64,000 nucleotides of DNA from Apostichopus japonicus (taxonomy: Eukaryota; Echinodermata; Holothuroidea; Aspidochirotida; Stichopodidae): NCBI RefSeq assembly GCF_037975245.1, contig NC_092568.1:27400501-27464500 (forward strand), in the 5' to 3' direction. Below, in pieces: positions 30,831 to 43,233 of the stretch. A program made the position numbers and the translations under genes. The notes under the pieces are model-generated. The model was not told the origin of the DNA. It ran no database searches and saw nothing but the letters and a program-made list of their open reading frames with translations. Each line of letters begins with the position of its first letter. The first letter of the stretch is position 1.

Positions 30831-31752
30831 AGTCAAAAGAGAGATTTAGGGTTTTAGCATTTTTTGCTGTTGTTGTGAAATTAAGATTTTTAGAATTTTG
30901 TTTTCACTATGATCATCTACTAACATGTACATATACCGCTGGCTAAAAATTCGTGATACGCGTTGGCTTTTACGAACACTTCAGTTATTCTCTCGTGTAT
31001 TCAACGATCGAGTTCGAAAATAGCATGCACTTAGGCCTGACTGCAAAAGAACTGCACTAAAATACCTCAAGTGAACTCTTTTCCTTTCTCTCTCCTTTAT
31101 CCTTTATTTTTTTTTTAATATTTTACCTTTTAATGTGAGTCCTTTATCATTTCATTTCCCTCCTTATCTGTTATTAAGAATTTTCGATGTGACAAGTTCT
31201 TTCTTTAAGTTAAACTAAATTCGTTTATGGACTCAGAAGATTGGCTGTGTGCTATGTCTTGTTATAACGCTTGCTTTATCATTAAATGGACGAGCAGATA
31301 ATCATGATAAACGCATAGACATTCACTACAACTTATCAGTTGTCCACTAGTCCTGAACTGTAAATTGTTTTCATCCGTATTCTCTATTCGCATTACACAA
31401 TTTTGGGATTTTTATTCAAGTTAACGCAAAAGACAGGATTATTATATTTTCCTCTTTTTTTTCCATCACAGGGAACAAAAACGACTAGGGAGCGCAACTT
31501 GTCGACGAGAATGCGCATACTGCGCCAAAATCCACACCAGATATTCACTGGGAAGATGCTTCAGAACATGTATGACCGGCAAAACAGACTACTCATGCGC
31601 AAACCGAATGCACTTTGTTTAAACGCTGTCAATAAAACAAACAAACAACGCTAGTGGCTAACTATTGTTAAACACTAAGGCAGTCAGCTTCAACAGAGTT
31701 GCCCCATCAGACGAACCCATCAGATGTACGTTTCGCACAACTGCTACCTTGA

Positions 31753-31785
<33 letters not shown>

Positions 31786-32519
31786 TATATGTGTGTGGGT
31801 GTGTGTGTATGTGTATATATGTGTGTGGGTGTGATATTAAAGACAAATACTTGACAGGCCTGTGCAATATTTCCCCAAATTTGAGTTACTGACCCAGATT
31901 TTGATCCTCGGTAGTGTATATTGTAGAAATATTTGATATGAAATTTAACATATATTACGCTACGTTTAACAATTAGTCCGAAAGGACTGATCATTTAACC
32001 GACTGTAATATATCTACATTTAATGCACGAAGACAAGTCTACGGCTGTCTTGAAATTTAACATTAACGAAGAGCTAAGACATTATTAGATAGGAGGACTG
32101 TCTTCGGAATAACAACGTATGTGTTCAAATCTTCAATAGTAGACGATCCCTAACTTGAAGTATAAGTCGATTAATTGAATTTGAATACAATTTGGAAGTA
32201 AATGGCATATCGTATGAAGAATTGCTCTACACCACATCCATTCATTAAAATACATTCCATGTTCATTTCTGATAAGATCTTGCTTGATTAAACGTTACCA
32301 AAACTACTTTATATAAATATATATATAAGAAATTATGTACGTGGCGGTACAATCAAACAATATATATGAAATCAAAATCACCGAACGACGCGCAAACGTA
32401 TTTGTAGTTTTGGAACATAAAACATGAATACTACGAAATGATATTAATGTGTTCTGTCAGATTGAAAGCAACCACTTGTATGAAATAAGAATTCAAGAGA
32501 AAAAAATATTCTTGAAAAC
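30831..32519. other. non-coding stretch
   Basis: Contains a compound (TA)n/(TG)n microsatellite at about 31752-31835. No exon was recognised. Confidence 0.55.
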
Positions 32520-34350
32520 TTGGTATATAAGTACGTCACCCTACAAGAATAGTGGATATTAAAATAAAATGAAATAAATCAAAATTATTATTTGTTTTAA
32601 CATCGACGTAACCAGATGAGTACCAAATACGATTTATATATAAACTTTCAATACCTTGGTATATAACAAGCCTATCGTGAATAAAAGCAAAAATGTTTAA
32701 ATGCAAGAAATGCCTTTTTTCTGTTTCTTTCATTTGTGGGGGAGGGGACAACAAAAAGTTCGTAAAAGGATATTAGAACATTTTATCTTCTTCAGAATCG
32801 TATTAAACTGTTAAACCAAATAGAGGTCCTTGCAGTATAAAATGTAGGTAAACAGAGTGAACGTTTGGACAAAATTTCAAGTAATTACCGAGTGCAAGAG
32901 GGTATGTGTTCTTTTAAGATGTAAACCAGGACGCATGAAGATCGCCTGCTATAAGATAAATTATGTTGATTCAATATAAGGAAATATCTTAAGTGAGCTT
33001 TAAGTTTAGTTGTAAAATTTTATTGAAGAATGGAAGCTGTTAATTTGAAAAAGAAATAAGGCACTCAATTTAGATGCATTTTATTTATAAGAAGCACTTA
33101 CCTATTTGAATGCTATGTAAAAAGAAAATACATATGCAAATATGAACTTAATTACAAATACCAACTTAATAATGCGCACAGAGAGGTTTAACAATAGAAA
33201 AAGCGGTTTTATTGTGTAATATAACGAGGTGCTGCATTCTGCTTTCTGTATTCACTAAAATATTTAACAATAGTTGCAATGAAATGCGTCATTTTTAATA
33301 AACCGTTTTTCTTTTGAAAGTTCTACTGGAGTGTCTACACGTGATACAGCAAAACACGCACAAGGTGATACTTCAATATACCATGTTGTTTAGAACGATC
33401 CTTATAACAACAAAACAAATAACGGAGTAAGTTTTGGACTTACATTGTTTCTCGTCATTTTGGGTGTGAGCAATTCATTTAAATTCGTAATACGACCACA
33501 TTTTTACGCCAAAGATATTTGTGATTTTCAGAGGTATTCTTGTGGTATTTCAGAACCTAATAGAAAATTAAACAACCACCAAGCTGTATATCATCTACGA
33601 TTTAACATCGCACATGTGTAGTTGAAATCCAGATATGGCTTATAAGTAAAATGATCTCTATAAAATATGGTCAAGAATATGGTCAATATCGTCAAAAATG
33701 ACGAGTTTTTATTCTCCTGAAAAGTTTAACTAATCTTATATAATATACATACAGAAAGCTATGTACCATATACTATAATCCAATTTATAAAACATCAATC
33801 GGTAATATTCGATATTATGATGATATGGGTTAATCTTGATGTAACAGGTTATATCGATTCATTATATATGTGGCAACAATAAGCTTCCGTAGCTTCGTTC
33901 CCTATTAAAAAAATATTGAGGACATGTACATTAAAAGAGTAGACACTCGATTATTATTATTTTATTCATTTTTTTTTGGCATATTGTCTATCGATACGAC
34001 TTTTTTTCAGAAAGAAAGAAAACAACCCTCAATGATTTATTAAGTGATGTGCAATTAAACCTTTTAATTATAGATGTATAAATAATAACATTTGTACCAT
34101 AGGCATGAAGGCATTCAGATGGGTGGGTCTTGTCTTTCCCTTGTAATTGTGGAATAAACAATGCGGTGAGTCGTTTAAATACTAGTATAAAGACCACCCT
34201 TTTAAAATTATTTTATTCAAAATTCTATCGCCGAAAATGTAGAAATCAGTAAAGAAGAAAAAACATAAAATAAAGAGGAAACTAAAAAAAAAATTGACTT
34301 GAGTTTTTGTTTTGTTTGATTTTTTTCATTTATACTCTCAACTTTAGAAA
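32520..34350. repeat. segmental duplication, copy A
   Basis: Homologous to 37921-39475. Shared blocks include GGTATATAAGTAC, a long well-matched stretch around 32822-33010 (with GGACGCATGAAGATCGC), GAGAGGTTTAACAATAGAAA, and CCACCCTTTT through AAATCAGTAAA at 34190-34260. Copy A carries about 800 bp (33332-34137) that copy B lacks. It also keeps an empty site at about 34231 where copy B has a hAT insertion. The nature of the original unit is unknown, and no frame is conserved. Confidence 0.9.
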
Positions 34351-36790
34351 GGAAGAATTCCTATTTTTTTTTAAAGTACCCCGGATAGTGGCACTTTATC
34401 AGAGTGAATTTCGTGCTTATTAAAGAATTTTGTGCTTTTTATTATTTTTGTCAATTTAACACTAACACCAATGAGCCATTTCTGTTCTTTAAGTATGGAA
34501 ACGTTAAGGTGCCATCAAACTGTTAAGATCGTATTCTGAATTTTTACTGCAAGACATCATTTTGCTGCAACATATTGAAGCGAATACATTCCGATGCGAG
34601 CGTTTAATTAATCATTGTGTTTCAAATTGTTGAATTGACGAGATTTCTTATTTTTGTAAGTGATCAATTATCATTTCGCTGAAAAATTGTTAAATTGATG
34701 ACATTTGATAAGTAAATCATTTTGTTAATTTTTGCAGCACAATCTTAAATTTCTCACTTATTAGACTTAGATGACCTATCTTGTTGTTGCAAATTGTTAA
34801 TATACTAACTCAACAATCCCTTTTGTTGGGTTGAAATTGACTAATTGACTATATTTACGAAACGGTCTTAACGTAATTATTGACGGCATTATAAAGTTTG
34901 CACATTTAAGACCTAAATTTGCAAGAAGCCACTCTCACGACTGATCATTGTAAAAACTCTCAAAAGTGATCTATCCCCCACCGACCCATTCCTACGAGAA
35001 GTTTCTAGATTAAGCCCACTCATGCGCAATATATATCACTTAAAGACCACAACGTCACTTTTCTATAACCATAACTTGTGCGTATGCTTAGTAAATATCG
35101 CCTATTGGTGAGGCGGCTTTAGAGGCTATAGTCATCCGCCCCCCCTCCCCCTCCTCGTTGATCTTAGTCATTGGGGCCTGCCAGATAGTCCGATCGGTCA
35201 TTCCGCCATTGCATTCAAAGAGGGACGTTTACACTTTGATATTGAAAGTGTATACACATAATCGTCTGTTTGTATGTATGAGAACGAAACACTTTGTCCA
35301 AGGCGGTGTTCAATAGAATCAGATATAACCATCCAATGCTTTATAATTAAAACGAATGTGTTACTAATGCATTCTAAAGAAAGCCAGAACGAGAGAGAAA
35401 GTGCATGTGAATGTGTGTGAATGCTTTCTAATCAAAGCGAACTCTCGAATTTTTCATGTAAGATTAAACACATGGAACTCAAAATTAGACAAAATAGCAA
35501 AAATTAAAACGGAAAACATGCAGAGGTAATAAACCGATTTGTTTTAGTCGGAAATGTTTCTGAAAATGTTACGCAGAAATCCATGTAAAGAAGTAAGTTT
35601 CATGTTTCAACTATTTATATTTTTATTTCCGAACTAACAACATAATACCCTCATCAATACCCTCATCATCAATAATTGATTCCCGTACCATAGGCTTCCC
35701 CACCCCCCTCCTCCCCCTCCTGCCCCCTAAGAATGTTATCCTCATGCAACTGATGCAGTTTAAGAAAGTAGACAAAATGCAGGGATGAACGTGACGTAAC
35801 ACAGAGAGGAATATCGCCGACCAGACCTACGTTAAAGCCCAGACAGAAGCCATGCCTCCTATTCTAAGATTTTGTGGTACTTAATTTGATCTGCCAATAT
35901 AATTTTATTTTAGTTAGCAGAAAGTACAAATAGTGAATAAAAAATACTTTAGCACGTTTCGCGCATGTACAAACTTTTCGTACATAGACCGCTATTTTGG
36001 TACCAATTTCGACCTCTACCGATACTTTTTTGACCTGGTCCATCTTCTCTTCCTGCCTCTCTGAGAATTTCTGGATCCAAAACTGAGACTTATATATAGT
36101 TTAGAATCCACTCAAGAAGATTCAACTTTTGCAAGTCTTTCGTCGATTGACCTGCAGTTCATCATCCGGTTGTCAGGATGAATTAACGAAACATCCTTTG
36201 ATTGTGATAGAATTTGACTTTCAGGTTGGAGATCCATGGTACTGAGTGTGGAATGATCACACTTGATACGGCATAGTTCCTTTCTTGATTTATATTGAGA
36301 TTCGCTCATTTGATTTCCGACAGTGTCTCTGCCAATGCACCATGAATAGCTTAAATGGACCACGGTAACGTGCCCTTTCCTCCGAGTATTATAACATCGT
36401 TCCATCTTAACAACAGTAGCTGCAAGCTGCTGGGTTATTTATTATTTATATTTTATTATTATTATTCTTGTCTCTTAATCTGCCTGACTGAGTATTCTGG
36501 CAAAATGTCCAAAATGCTTCTACTTTAAAGGAATATTCCGATGGCTGGATTGATTGCATAATAAATATAAAAAAATATGTTGGACATTTTCTGCATCTCA
36601 AGAGTTCGGCATTACGTTAATCATTTTGTACCATGAAGCCAAAAAGCCAGTAGGATGACTGTGAATAGAGTAATAAAGGAACATTCCTGACTTGAAACAT
36701 TTTATTGAAGAATATGTACCACGCCGTCTCTTTTAGAAACCAACATAGAACGTTAAATATTATACAATACACAACATGTCGTCGTGCTCC
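34351..36790. other. non-coding stretch
   Basis: No gene was recognised. A C-rich run lies near 35132-35152 and another near 35700-35730. The 97-codon minus frame at 36112-36405 has no recognisable motif and no splice context. Confidence 0.5.
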
Positions 36791-36797
36791 TCCTCCT

Positions 36798-37127
36798 GAA
36801 TACTTATGATAAAATATGGCTAATATCGTTTAAGTTCTTTGGCAAACTTTCTTGAATACTTATATGATAAAATATGGCTAATATCGTTAAAGTTCTTTGA
36901 CAAACTTCTTGAATACTACGGATAAAATATGGCTAATATCGTTAAAGTTCTTTGACAAACTTCTTGAATACTACGGATAAAATATGGCTAATATCGTTAG
37001 AGTTCTTTGACGAACTTCTTGAATACTTAGGATAAAATATGGCTAATATCGTTAGAGTTCTTTGGCAAACTTCTTGGATACTTAGGATAAAATATGGCTC
37101 ATATCGTTAAAGTTCTTTGGCAAACTT
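36798..37127. repeat. 55-bp tandem repeat, six copies
   Basis: Monomers start at 36798, 36854, 36911, 36966, 37021 and 37076, each containing GATAAAATATGGCTAATATC. Similarity rises toward the middle copies, suggesting local expansion by unequal exchange. Confidence 0.95.
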
Positions 37128-37920
37128 ATTCTCGGGCATTGTTAAATGTCGCATCCTCTATGCCCTACTTTTCGTTTTGGCATACAAAATGTAAATTTGG
37201 TTTATTGAGAATAACACAGTTTGTACAACTTCAGACCAAATCTAGCTGGAAAATATGTATATACTTGATTACATCCCACTGTTACATTGTAAGCGGAATC
37301 TTTGTCAAGCATTCACACACATATACAGGCACACCTATACACACACATACATACATACATACATACACCCACACATGCTTGCTCGATTTTTGGGTCACAT
37401 TGTGGGAATTTCATTTGCTTCGGGAATGTATATGAAGCTTTACGTTTCATGGAGTGAAATTATAAACTTAATTTGTTCCATAAGCAGATAGGGTTGAATG
37501 TTGAATGAACAGAACATATTTTGATCATTATTAGAATGCATTAAAACACCTGAGTATAGCTATATAGAAAAGTTACTATAGCAGGACTCAATTTTCTTTT
37601 AGCTTTTTTATTTGTCTTTAAGGAATCCAAATTAAACTTTAATTAACTAAAATTCAACTGCCTAAAGCCATATTTTCAACTGGTTTATTGTCTGGTTGTA
37701 GCATGAAAGTGTGAATGTGCCATAAGACGTATGGGAAGTGTTATACTCCCCATAATCAAAAATTTTAATATTCACGCTGCGTCAATTAAGCCATTTATCG
37801 CTGGTTCCAAACTTCAGTAAGAGAAAAAGAAATAATAAAATCTCGATGAAAGTTATACTTATTTCTGACACATATTGCAAACAACCCTTTATAAGATTGA
37901 AAGAATAACAACCTTGAATC
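37128..37920. other. non-coding stretch
   Basis: Contains a short CA/CATA-rich tract (37314-37375). No exon was recognised. Confidence 0.55.
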
Positions 37921-39475
37921 CTGGTATATAAGTACAATAAGTACAAAGTAAGTAATAAAAGAAGTAATATTACTTGGTTCAACATCCCGTTCACATGACC
38001 GCAGATGACAACCAAATTCGGATTGTATAGTCTTTCATTACCTTGAAAAACGTAGGTTTATATCAAACCATTAGTGAATAAAAGACGATCACTTTAAATG
38101 CAGGAGATGAGTTGACATCCATCAGCAGTATAGAAAATTTAAAATTTAAAATTATGTTTTTAAACTCATTTCATCTTCAGAATTGCGTTAAAACAAATAG
38201 AGGTCATTGTTGTATAAAATGTAGGTAAACAGAGTGAAGGTTTGGACAAAATTTCAAGTAATTACCGAGTGCAAGAGAGTGTGTGTTCTTTTAAGATGTA
38301 AACCAGGACGCATGAAGATCGCACGCTATAAGATAAATAATGTTGATTCAATATAAGGAAATATCTTAAGTGCAACTTCAAGTTTAGTTTGTAAAATTGT
38401 CGAATTGACGAATATTTGAAAAAGAAATGAGGCACTCAATTTTTTTTTCATTATTTAACAAGTACTTACCTATTTGAATGCTATATTAAAAAAATACATA
38501 TATTCAAATTGTTTCTTTATTTGAAATCTACCTAATTACAAATACCAACTTACTAATGCGAAAAGAGAGGTTTAACAATAGAAAAAGCGGTTTTATTGTG
38601 TAATAGAAAGAGGCGCTGCAGTCTGCTTTATGTATTCACTGAAAAGTTAAAAGTTGCGATTAAATGCATCATTTTTAATATTGTTAATATTTTGTAAGTT
38701 CTACTGAGCATGTCGTTGCTTTGTAATTATGGAACAAAAAATGCGGCGAATCGTTCAAACAGAAGACAGACCACCCTTTTTAATTTATTTTATTCAAAAT
38801 TCTATCGTCTACAGCCTTGGTTTTCAACCTTTTTTCGATCACGAGCCCAATTTGTCTTCCGAGCCGTCCTCGCGAGCCCATACCCTACCCTGCAAAGTTA
38901 TCAACTTCGTAAAATCAATTTCACAGCGTTTATTAGTGTATTCTTGACACAAGTGACCCGGGGACTCAATCAAAGCTATGTATGTTCCTCCGTGATCAGA
39001 TGACAGGTACTGCCCAATTAGAGCCTATCTCAAAGATTTCTTGCAACCCTCAATGGTACAAGGCAATGGTACAAAGCAAGGCTTCCACACATCATAACCT
39101 TGGTAAATACGTAGTGTGCAGTGGTTGGTGGGTGTCACCGAATTCTCTTATACTAGTCTTATAGGGTTAGAGTTGAGTAAATTTTACCCGTTGTACAAGG
39201 TTTCATCGAAGAGGCTTCCTAAGAAACATCATCATGTGCCTTCGCCACCAGCCCCCAAAAATGCCACAATTTTTAATCATTACTGGGGCAATGCTCGCGA
39301 GCCCACAAAATCGGCTTCGCGGGCCCAAATGGGCCCGCGAGCCCAAGGTTGAAAACCACTGGTCTACAGTATAGAAATCAGTAAAAAAAGAAGAAGAAAA
39401 AAACATAAAATAAAGACGAAAAAAACTAAAATCATCGACTTTAGGTTCAAATGATTCTTTTAGTTTCATCTATAA
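37921..39475. repeat. segmental duplication, copy B, with nested hAT insertion
   Basis: Aligns with 32520-34350 in the same orientation, about 5.4 kb away, with scattered substitutions and small indels. It lacks about 800 bp present in copy A, the break lying at about 38708. It is interrupted by the element at 38815-39361. Confidence 0.9.
38815..39361. mobile_element. hAT-type MITE, family B, nested in the duplication
   Basis: A 547-bp element with perfect 8-bp target duplications GTCTACAG at 38807-38814 and 39362-39369. The left end CCTTGGTTTTCAACC and the right end GGTTGAAAACCACTG form a 15-bp inverted repeat with two or three mismatches at the tip. The subterminal regions carry repeated GCGAGCCC and GGGCCCGCGAGCCCA words. 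The open frames across it are not transposase. The uninterrupted counterpart of the site is seen in copy A at about 34231. Confidence 0.9.
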
Positions 39476-39897
39476 AGATAAAAAGCCTATATGTGTGGAT
39501 GTGTATGCACCTCTCCCCTCTCCCCTCTCCCCTCTCCCCTCATATGGAATGAGATAGGAATGATTATATCGAAGATATTGGCTCCTTGTTGTTTGTAGAC
39601 ACGAAGAATATGCTCATTTTGACCATGCTAAATATAAAATAGCCTATATTTATATGCTACTGTTGTTGACTCTGGTAATTCGTAATATGCAGAAGAAGTA
39701 TGTATGGCCTATACTTCGGTTGTTATTTCGCCTAATGACGTAAATCAATTCAGCGACAATTGCAATTTTCACACTGGTAATTTATTTTCAAATTAGATTA
39801 GGCTATAGGTCTCATAAAGGTGAATGTATTGAAGGTATGTAACGTTGTGTCCATATCATTAAAAGATTGACAAGGAACTACATTGTACATTGTAATG

Positions 39898-39957
39898 GAA
39901 GTCAGCTGGAGGTCAGCTAGAGGTCAGCTGGAGGTTAGCTGGGAGGTCAGCTGGCTT
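39898..39957. repeat. short tandem repeat of GTCAGCTGGAG, about five copies
   Basis: Direct repeats of 10-12 bp end exactly where the next hAT element begins. The left target duplication of that element is the last repeat's GCTGGCTT. Confidence 0.85.
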
Positions 39958-40315
39958 CAGTGGCGTAGGAAGGTACTTTTGAGTGGGGGGGGGGGCTGAA
40001 GACTAATGGCCGGCCTGGGGGAGGGGTCTAAGGGGAGGGGGATTTTTTGCATTTCCAGGTAGCCTCAGATGCAATTTGGTGCAATATAGCACACTTCAAC
40101 ACCCACTCCATTTTGTAAACTTAATTTTGTATTTTCACCAGGCCTTAGATGCAATTTGGTGCTCCAAATGAGATTTTTTTCTCATTTGGAAATGAAAAAG
40201 GGGTTTTCTGACTTGCGAAGCGGGGTGGGGGGGGGGGCGGAATGATACTTCCGCCCCTCCACATTTTTCACTTGGGGGGGCTGGCGCCCCCAGCCCCCCG
40301 GTTCCTACGCCCTTG
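39958..40315. mobile_element. hAT-type MITE, family C
   Basis: A 358-bp element beginning CAGTGGCGTAGGAA and ending TTCCTACGCCCTTG: a 14-bp inverted repeat with two mismatches and typical CAGNG hAT ends. Perfect 8-bp target duplications GCTGGCTT lie at 39950-39957 and 40316-40323. An internal word, AGATGCAATTTGGTG, is repeated (about 40067 and 40147). No coding capacity. Confidence 0.9.
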
Positions 40316-40323
40316 GCTGGCTT

Positions 40324-41651
40324 TGTACTTTGCGGTGTGATATAGCCTGGTTGTGGACTCGTTTTACGTCAGTTCTTTTATAAGGCTATAGAATCATGGA
40401 TCTAACATAACAGGAAAGAATGAACAAAAGCTGGTAACTGTAGTAAGGTTAACAATAATATTCAAGATGATAATGATAATAGTTAAGAATACGTACTTAA
40501 TGGCTGACGTAAGTTAAGGTTCGATGCTTTTTCTTTGTTAATCACGACAGACAATCCTTTGTAACGGCAGTGTCGAAACACGAACTCGATTTGGTGCGCC
40601 TTGTTGAAAAATTGACGGGAAATCCCTTCTTTTTTGGGTAATCAGAAACGATTCGGGACTGAGTATAGTATTAAAAGATGAATAGCAAAACGTCCCCAAC
40701 GATACATAAACAATACGTCATCCTATTGTTTATCAAAGAACACGAAATGAAACTAACAATAAAGACAAACAAAATAAAAGCGGTGTTAAGAGAAAAAAAA
40801 ATCAATTAAAAGCAATATTACCGACCCTGTCTTCTTCGAATATGAGCAGGAAATGTTAAGGCCTTTTCTTTTGTAACCAAAAAAAAACTATGCATCGGTT
40901 AAAATCTAGCAACCTCAAGACCTTGGCGTTTGATCGTATGACCTCTCTTGTATTTGACTCGTTCAGGGGGAAATATGTCTTCTCCAATCTACCAAGAAGA
41001 GTGATTTTTTTTCTGGTGTCACCACTCAGTTCAGTTTACTATGCACTTGAATTAGCAACATCGATGACAGAAACAAGTATCGCTACAAGAAAATGGATCC
41101 GAGCGAGCTGTAAAAAACTTTGATGCTTCCAATGGCAGCTTTACGGACAGGCAAACAAGAGATAACGAGAAAAAATACAAACAAGAGATAATTAAAAAGA
41201 AAGGAAAAGAAAGAAAGATAAAAAAAGGATTTTTCTTCCAAATTTTTAAAAATATTTTTCGAGGCCGTTACATAACGTTGCGCCAACTAAATGATTGCAC
41301 TGAGCTAGATAGCAACTAATACCCAAGTTACTATATAATGAAGTAGCAGTGTAATTCTCGCTTAAAGTTCAATTAAATAACTTTTCAAAAGTTACAGACA
41401 GAAGCCCATTAAAAATACATGTACGTGCTCGAAGGTGTTGATTTGTATAGACAACGAAATATACTCATTGGTTTTAGATCATGATATTACTACAAAGTGT
41501 GAGTACCGATAGTCAGAGTTCGTAATGAGTCTAATTAACATTATCTGAGTTTCATTGATACGAATAACATAGGCAGGATCAGTAGGCGTATTCCTTCAAG
41601 CAATATGACAATGTGAGCTCTGTGGAGGTGGAGGAGTGAATCTTACAGAGC

Positions 41652-41655
<4 letters not shown>
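40324..41655. other. non-coding stretch
   Basis: No gene or element ends were recognised. The 77-codon plus frame at 40890-41123 has no motif or splice context. Confidence 0.55.
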
Positions 41656-41656
<1 letters not shown>

Positions 41657-41706
<50 letters not shown>

Positions 41707-41768
41707 ATTATATATATATTTCACTGTTCTGGATTTTCCAACTCATTACGATTTAAATTATATATATG
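41657..41768 (+). repeat. (TA)n followed by tail-family repeat, copy 2
   Basis: (TA)n with interruptions at 41657-41718, then the block TTTCACTGTTCTGGATTTTC at 41719-41738 continuing to AAATTATATATA near 41768. It matches the tail of the SINE at 42019 with few changes, but has no tRNA-like head directly upstream. Confidence 0.85.
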
Positions 41769-42018
41769 TTCATTTGCCTGTGCTGTTTACCTCCATTTCA
41801 TTAACAAAAGTCTGTGTAAAGTATCTCTTTCGACTTTAGGAATCGCCGGCTTTAGGGATCACAAATGATTTCGAGTTGGTTAGTATTATTATGTTTGATC
41901 ACTAGAGCGGGGCAAATACGTCACCAAAACAGAACTATAGTATTGTTCGATACAGTTGCCTACAGTGGAATTAATTACGACCTTTCTTACCGGTTTTGAA
42001 TCTCTGGACATACTATTA

Positions 42019-42142
42019 GCGTCCATATCCCAGTGGTTAAGGTGTCCGCATATAAAGCGGGAGGCCCGGGTTCAAATCCCGGTGGAGGCTGCAAGTTTTT
42101 TCACTGTTCTGGATTTTCCACTTCATTACGATTTCAATTATA

Positions 42143-42237
<95 letters not shown>
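42019..42237 (+). mobile_element. tRNA-headed SINE with (TA)n tail
   Basis: Positions 42019-42090 fold as a near-complete tRNA cloverleaf. Acceptor GCGTCCA/TGGAGGC has one mismatch. Anticodon stem TCCGC/GCGGG encloses loop ATATAAA. T-stem CCGGG/CCCGG is perfect, with loop TTCAAAT. The D-stem is degenerate (TCCC/GGTG). The loop would give anticodon AUA. After the head come TTTTTTCACTG and the tail block (42100-42145), then (TA)n to 42237. The tail is shared with two other loci in the window, showing this is a composite element, not a tRNA gene. Confidence 0.8.
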
Positions 42238-42239
<2 letters not shown>

Positions 42240-43194
42240 AACAGATATGGTTAATATGTTTGTACTAGAAGGGGTTTAACTAAAGATGGAACATGAATAC
42301 CACCCCCTTTCTCCCCCCCACACACACATGCGAGCCCGGGGAACACACGCACACACTTTCCCTCAAAACTATGGAATCCTGTAATCAATGATCAAGATTT
42401 ATTGGAATAAGGCACAATTTTATTCTTTCTTAGAAAAAGAGTATAAATTAGTTAACATATCTTGTCGTTCGTTCTTGTTACCTTTCTTGCGTGCCCCCCC
42501 CTCCCCCCCCACCTTCACCACAACCACCCTCTCCCGTTTGCACGCATTTTGTCGCAGGCTCTACTTTCAACGTACACTATATCTGCTCTAAGGTACTAAG
42601 ACCGTCATAAATGGGTCACTCAAATAAACCATAACTGCTCAATAATCGTTATTATTTAGCGCCTCTCAGAAAAGTCTATAGAACAAGTCATTAGGCTGAT
42701 TATGTTTTCAAATTTGAAAAAAATAAAATATCTGCACAAACTTAATATTTATATTCTTTTTCATCCATCAATGTATGAATTGTTTGTTCGAAACCTCTTA
42801 CCCATTACCCATATAAACAGCTGTCAACAGCTGGTATAATATGTACCCACCGGTATGAAAGCTTTGTGTATTATATTTAATCATCCATTTACTATTTCCT
42901 TTTTCTTATATATTAAGAGAAATTCACTAAATATCCTCATGAAAAGCTTGTTCCATTTGTGCCAAAAACTCATCATAATTTGCAAATTGATGCCAATTCA
43001 TTCAAATTGCCCCAAATGAACAGGCAAAAAGTGAAGTGACCTTTTACTGAAAAATACAGTTCTTGTAGAACAAATTTGCAACGATTATCCGTCAGCTCAA
43101 AACCTAAATAATTTTGACCGCCAGATAATATTCATCTTTGAGTATATTTCAAAAAAACTCTTTCTTCTTATGTCTGGATATAAAAACTAACAAG

Positions 43195-43233
<39 letters not shown>

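Noticed and set aside
36112-36405. 97-codon minus-strand frame
   Set aside because: It has no recognisable domain, no flanking splice sites and no support beyond length.
38710-39352. Open frames inside the segmental duplication and the hAT element
   Set aside because: They cross the MITE boundary or sit in its subterminal repeats, and no transposase motif is present.
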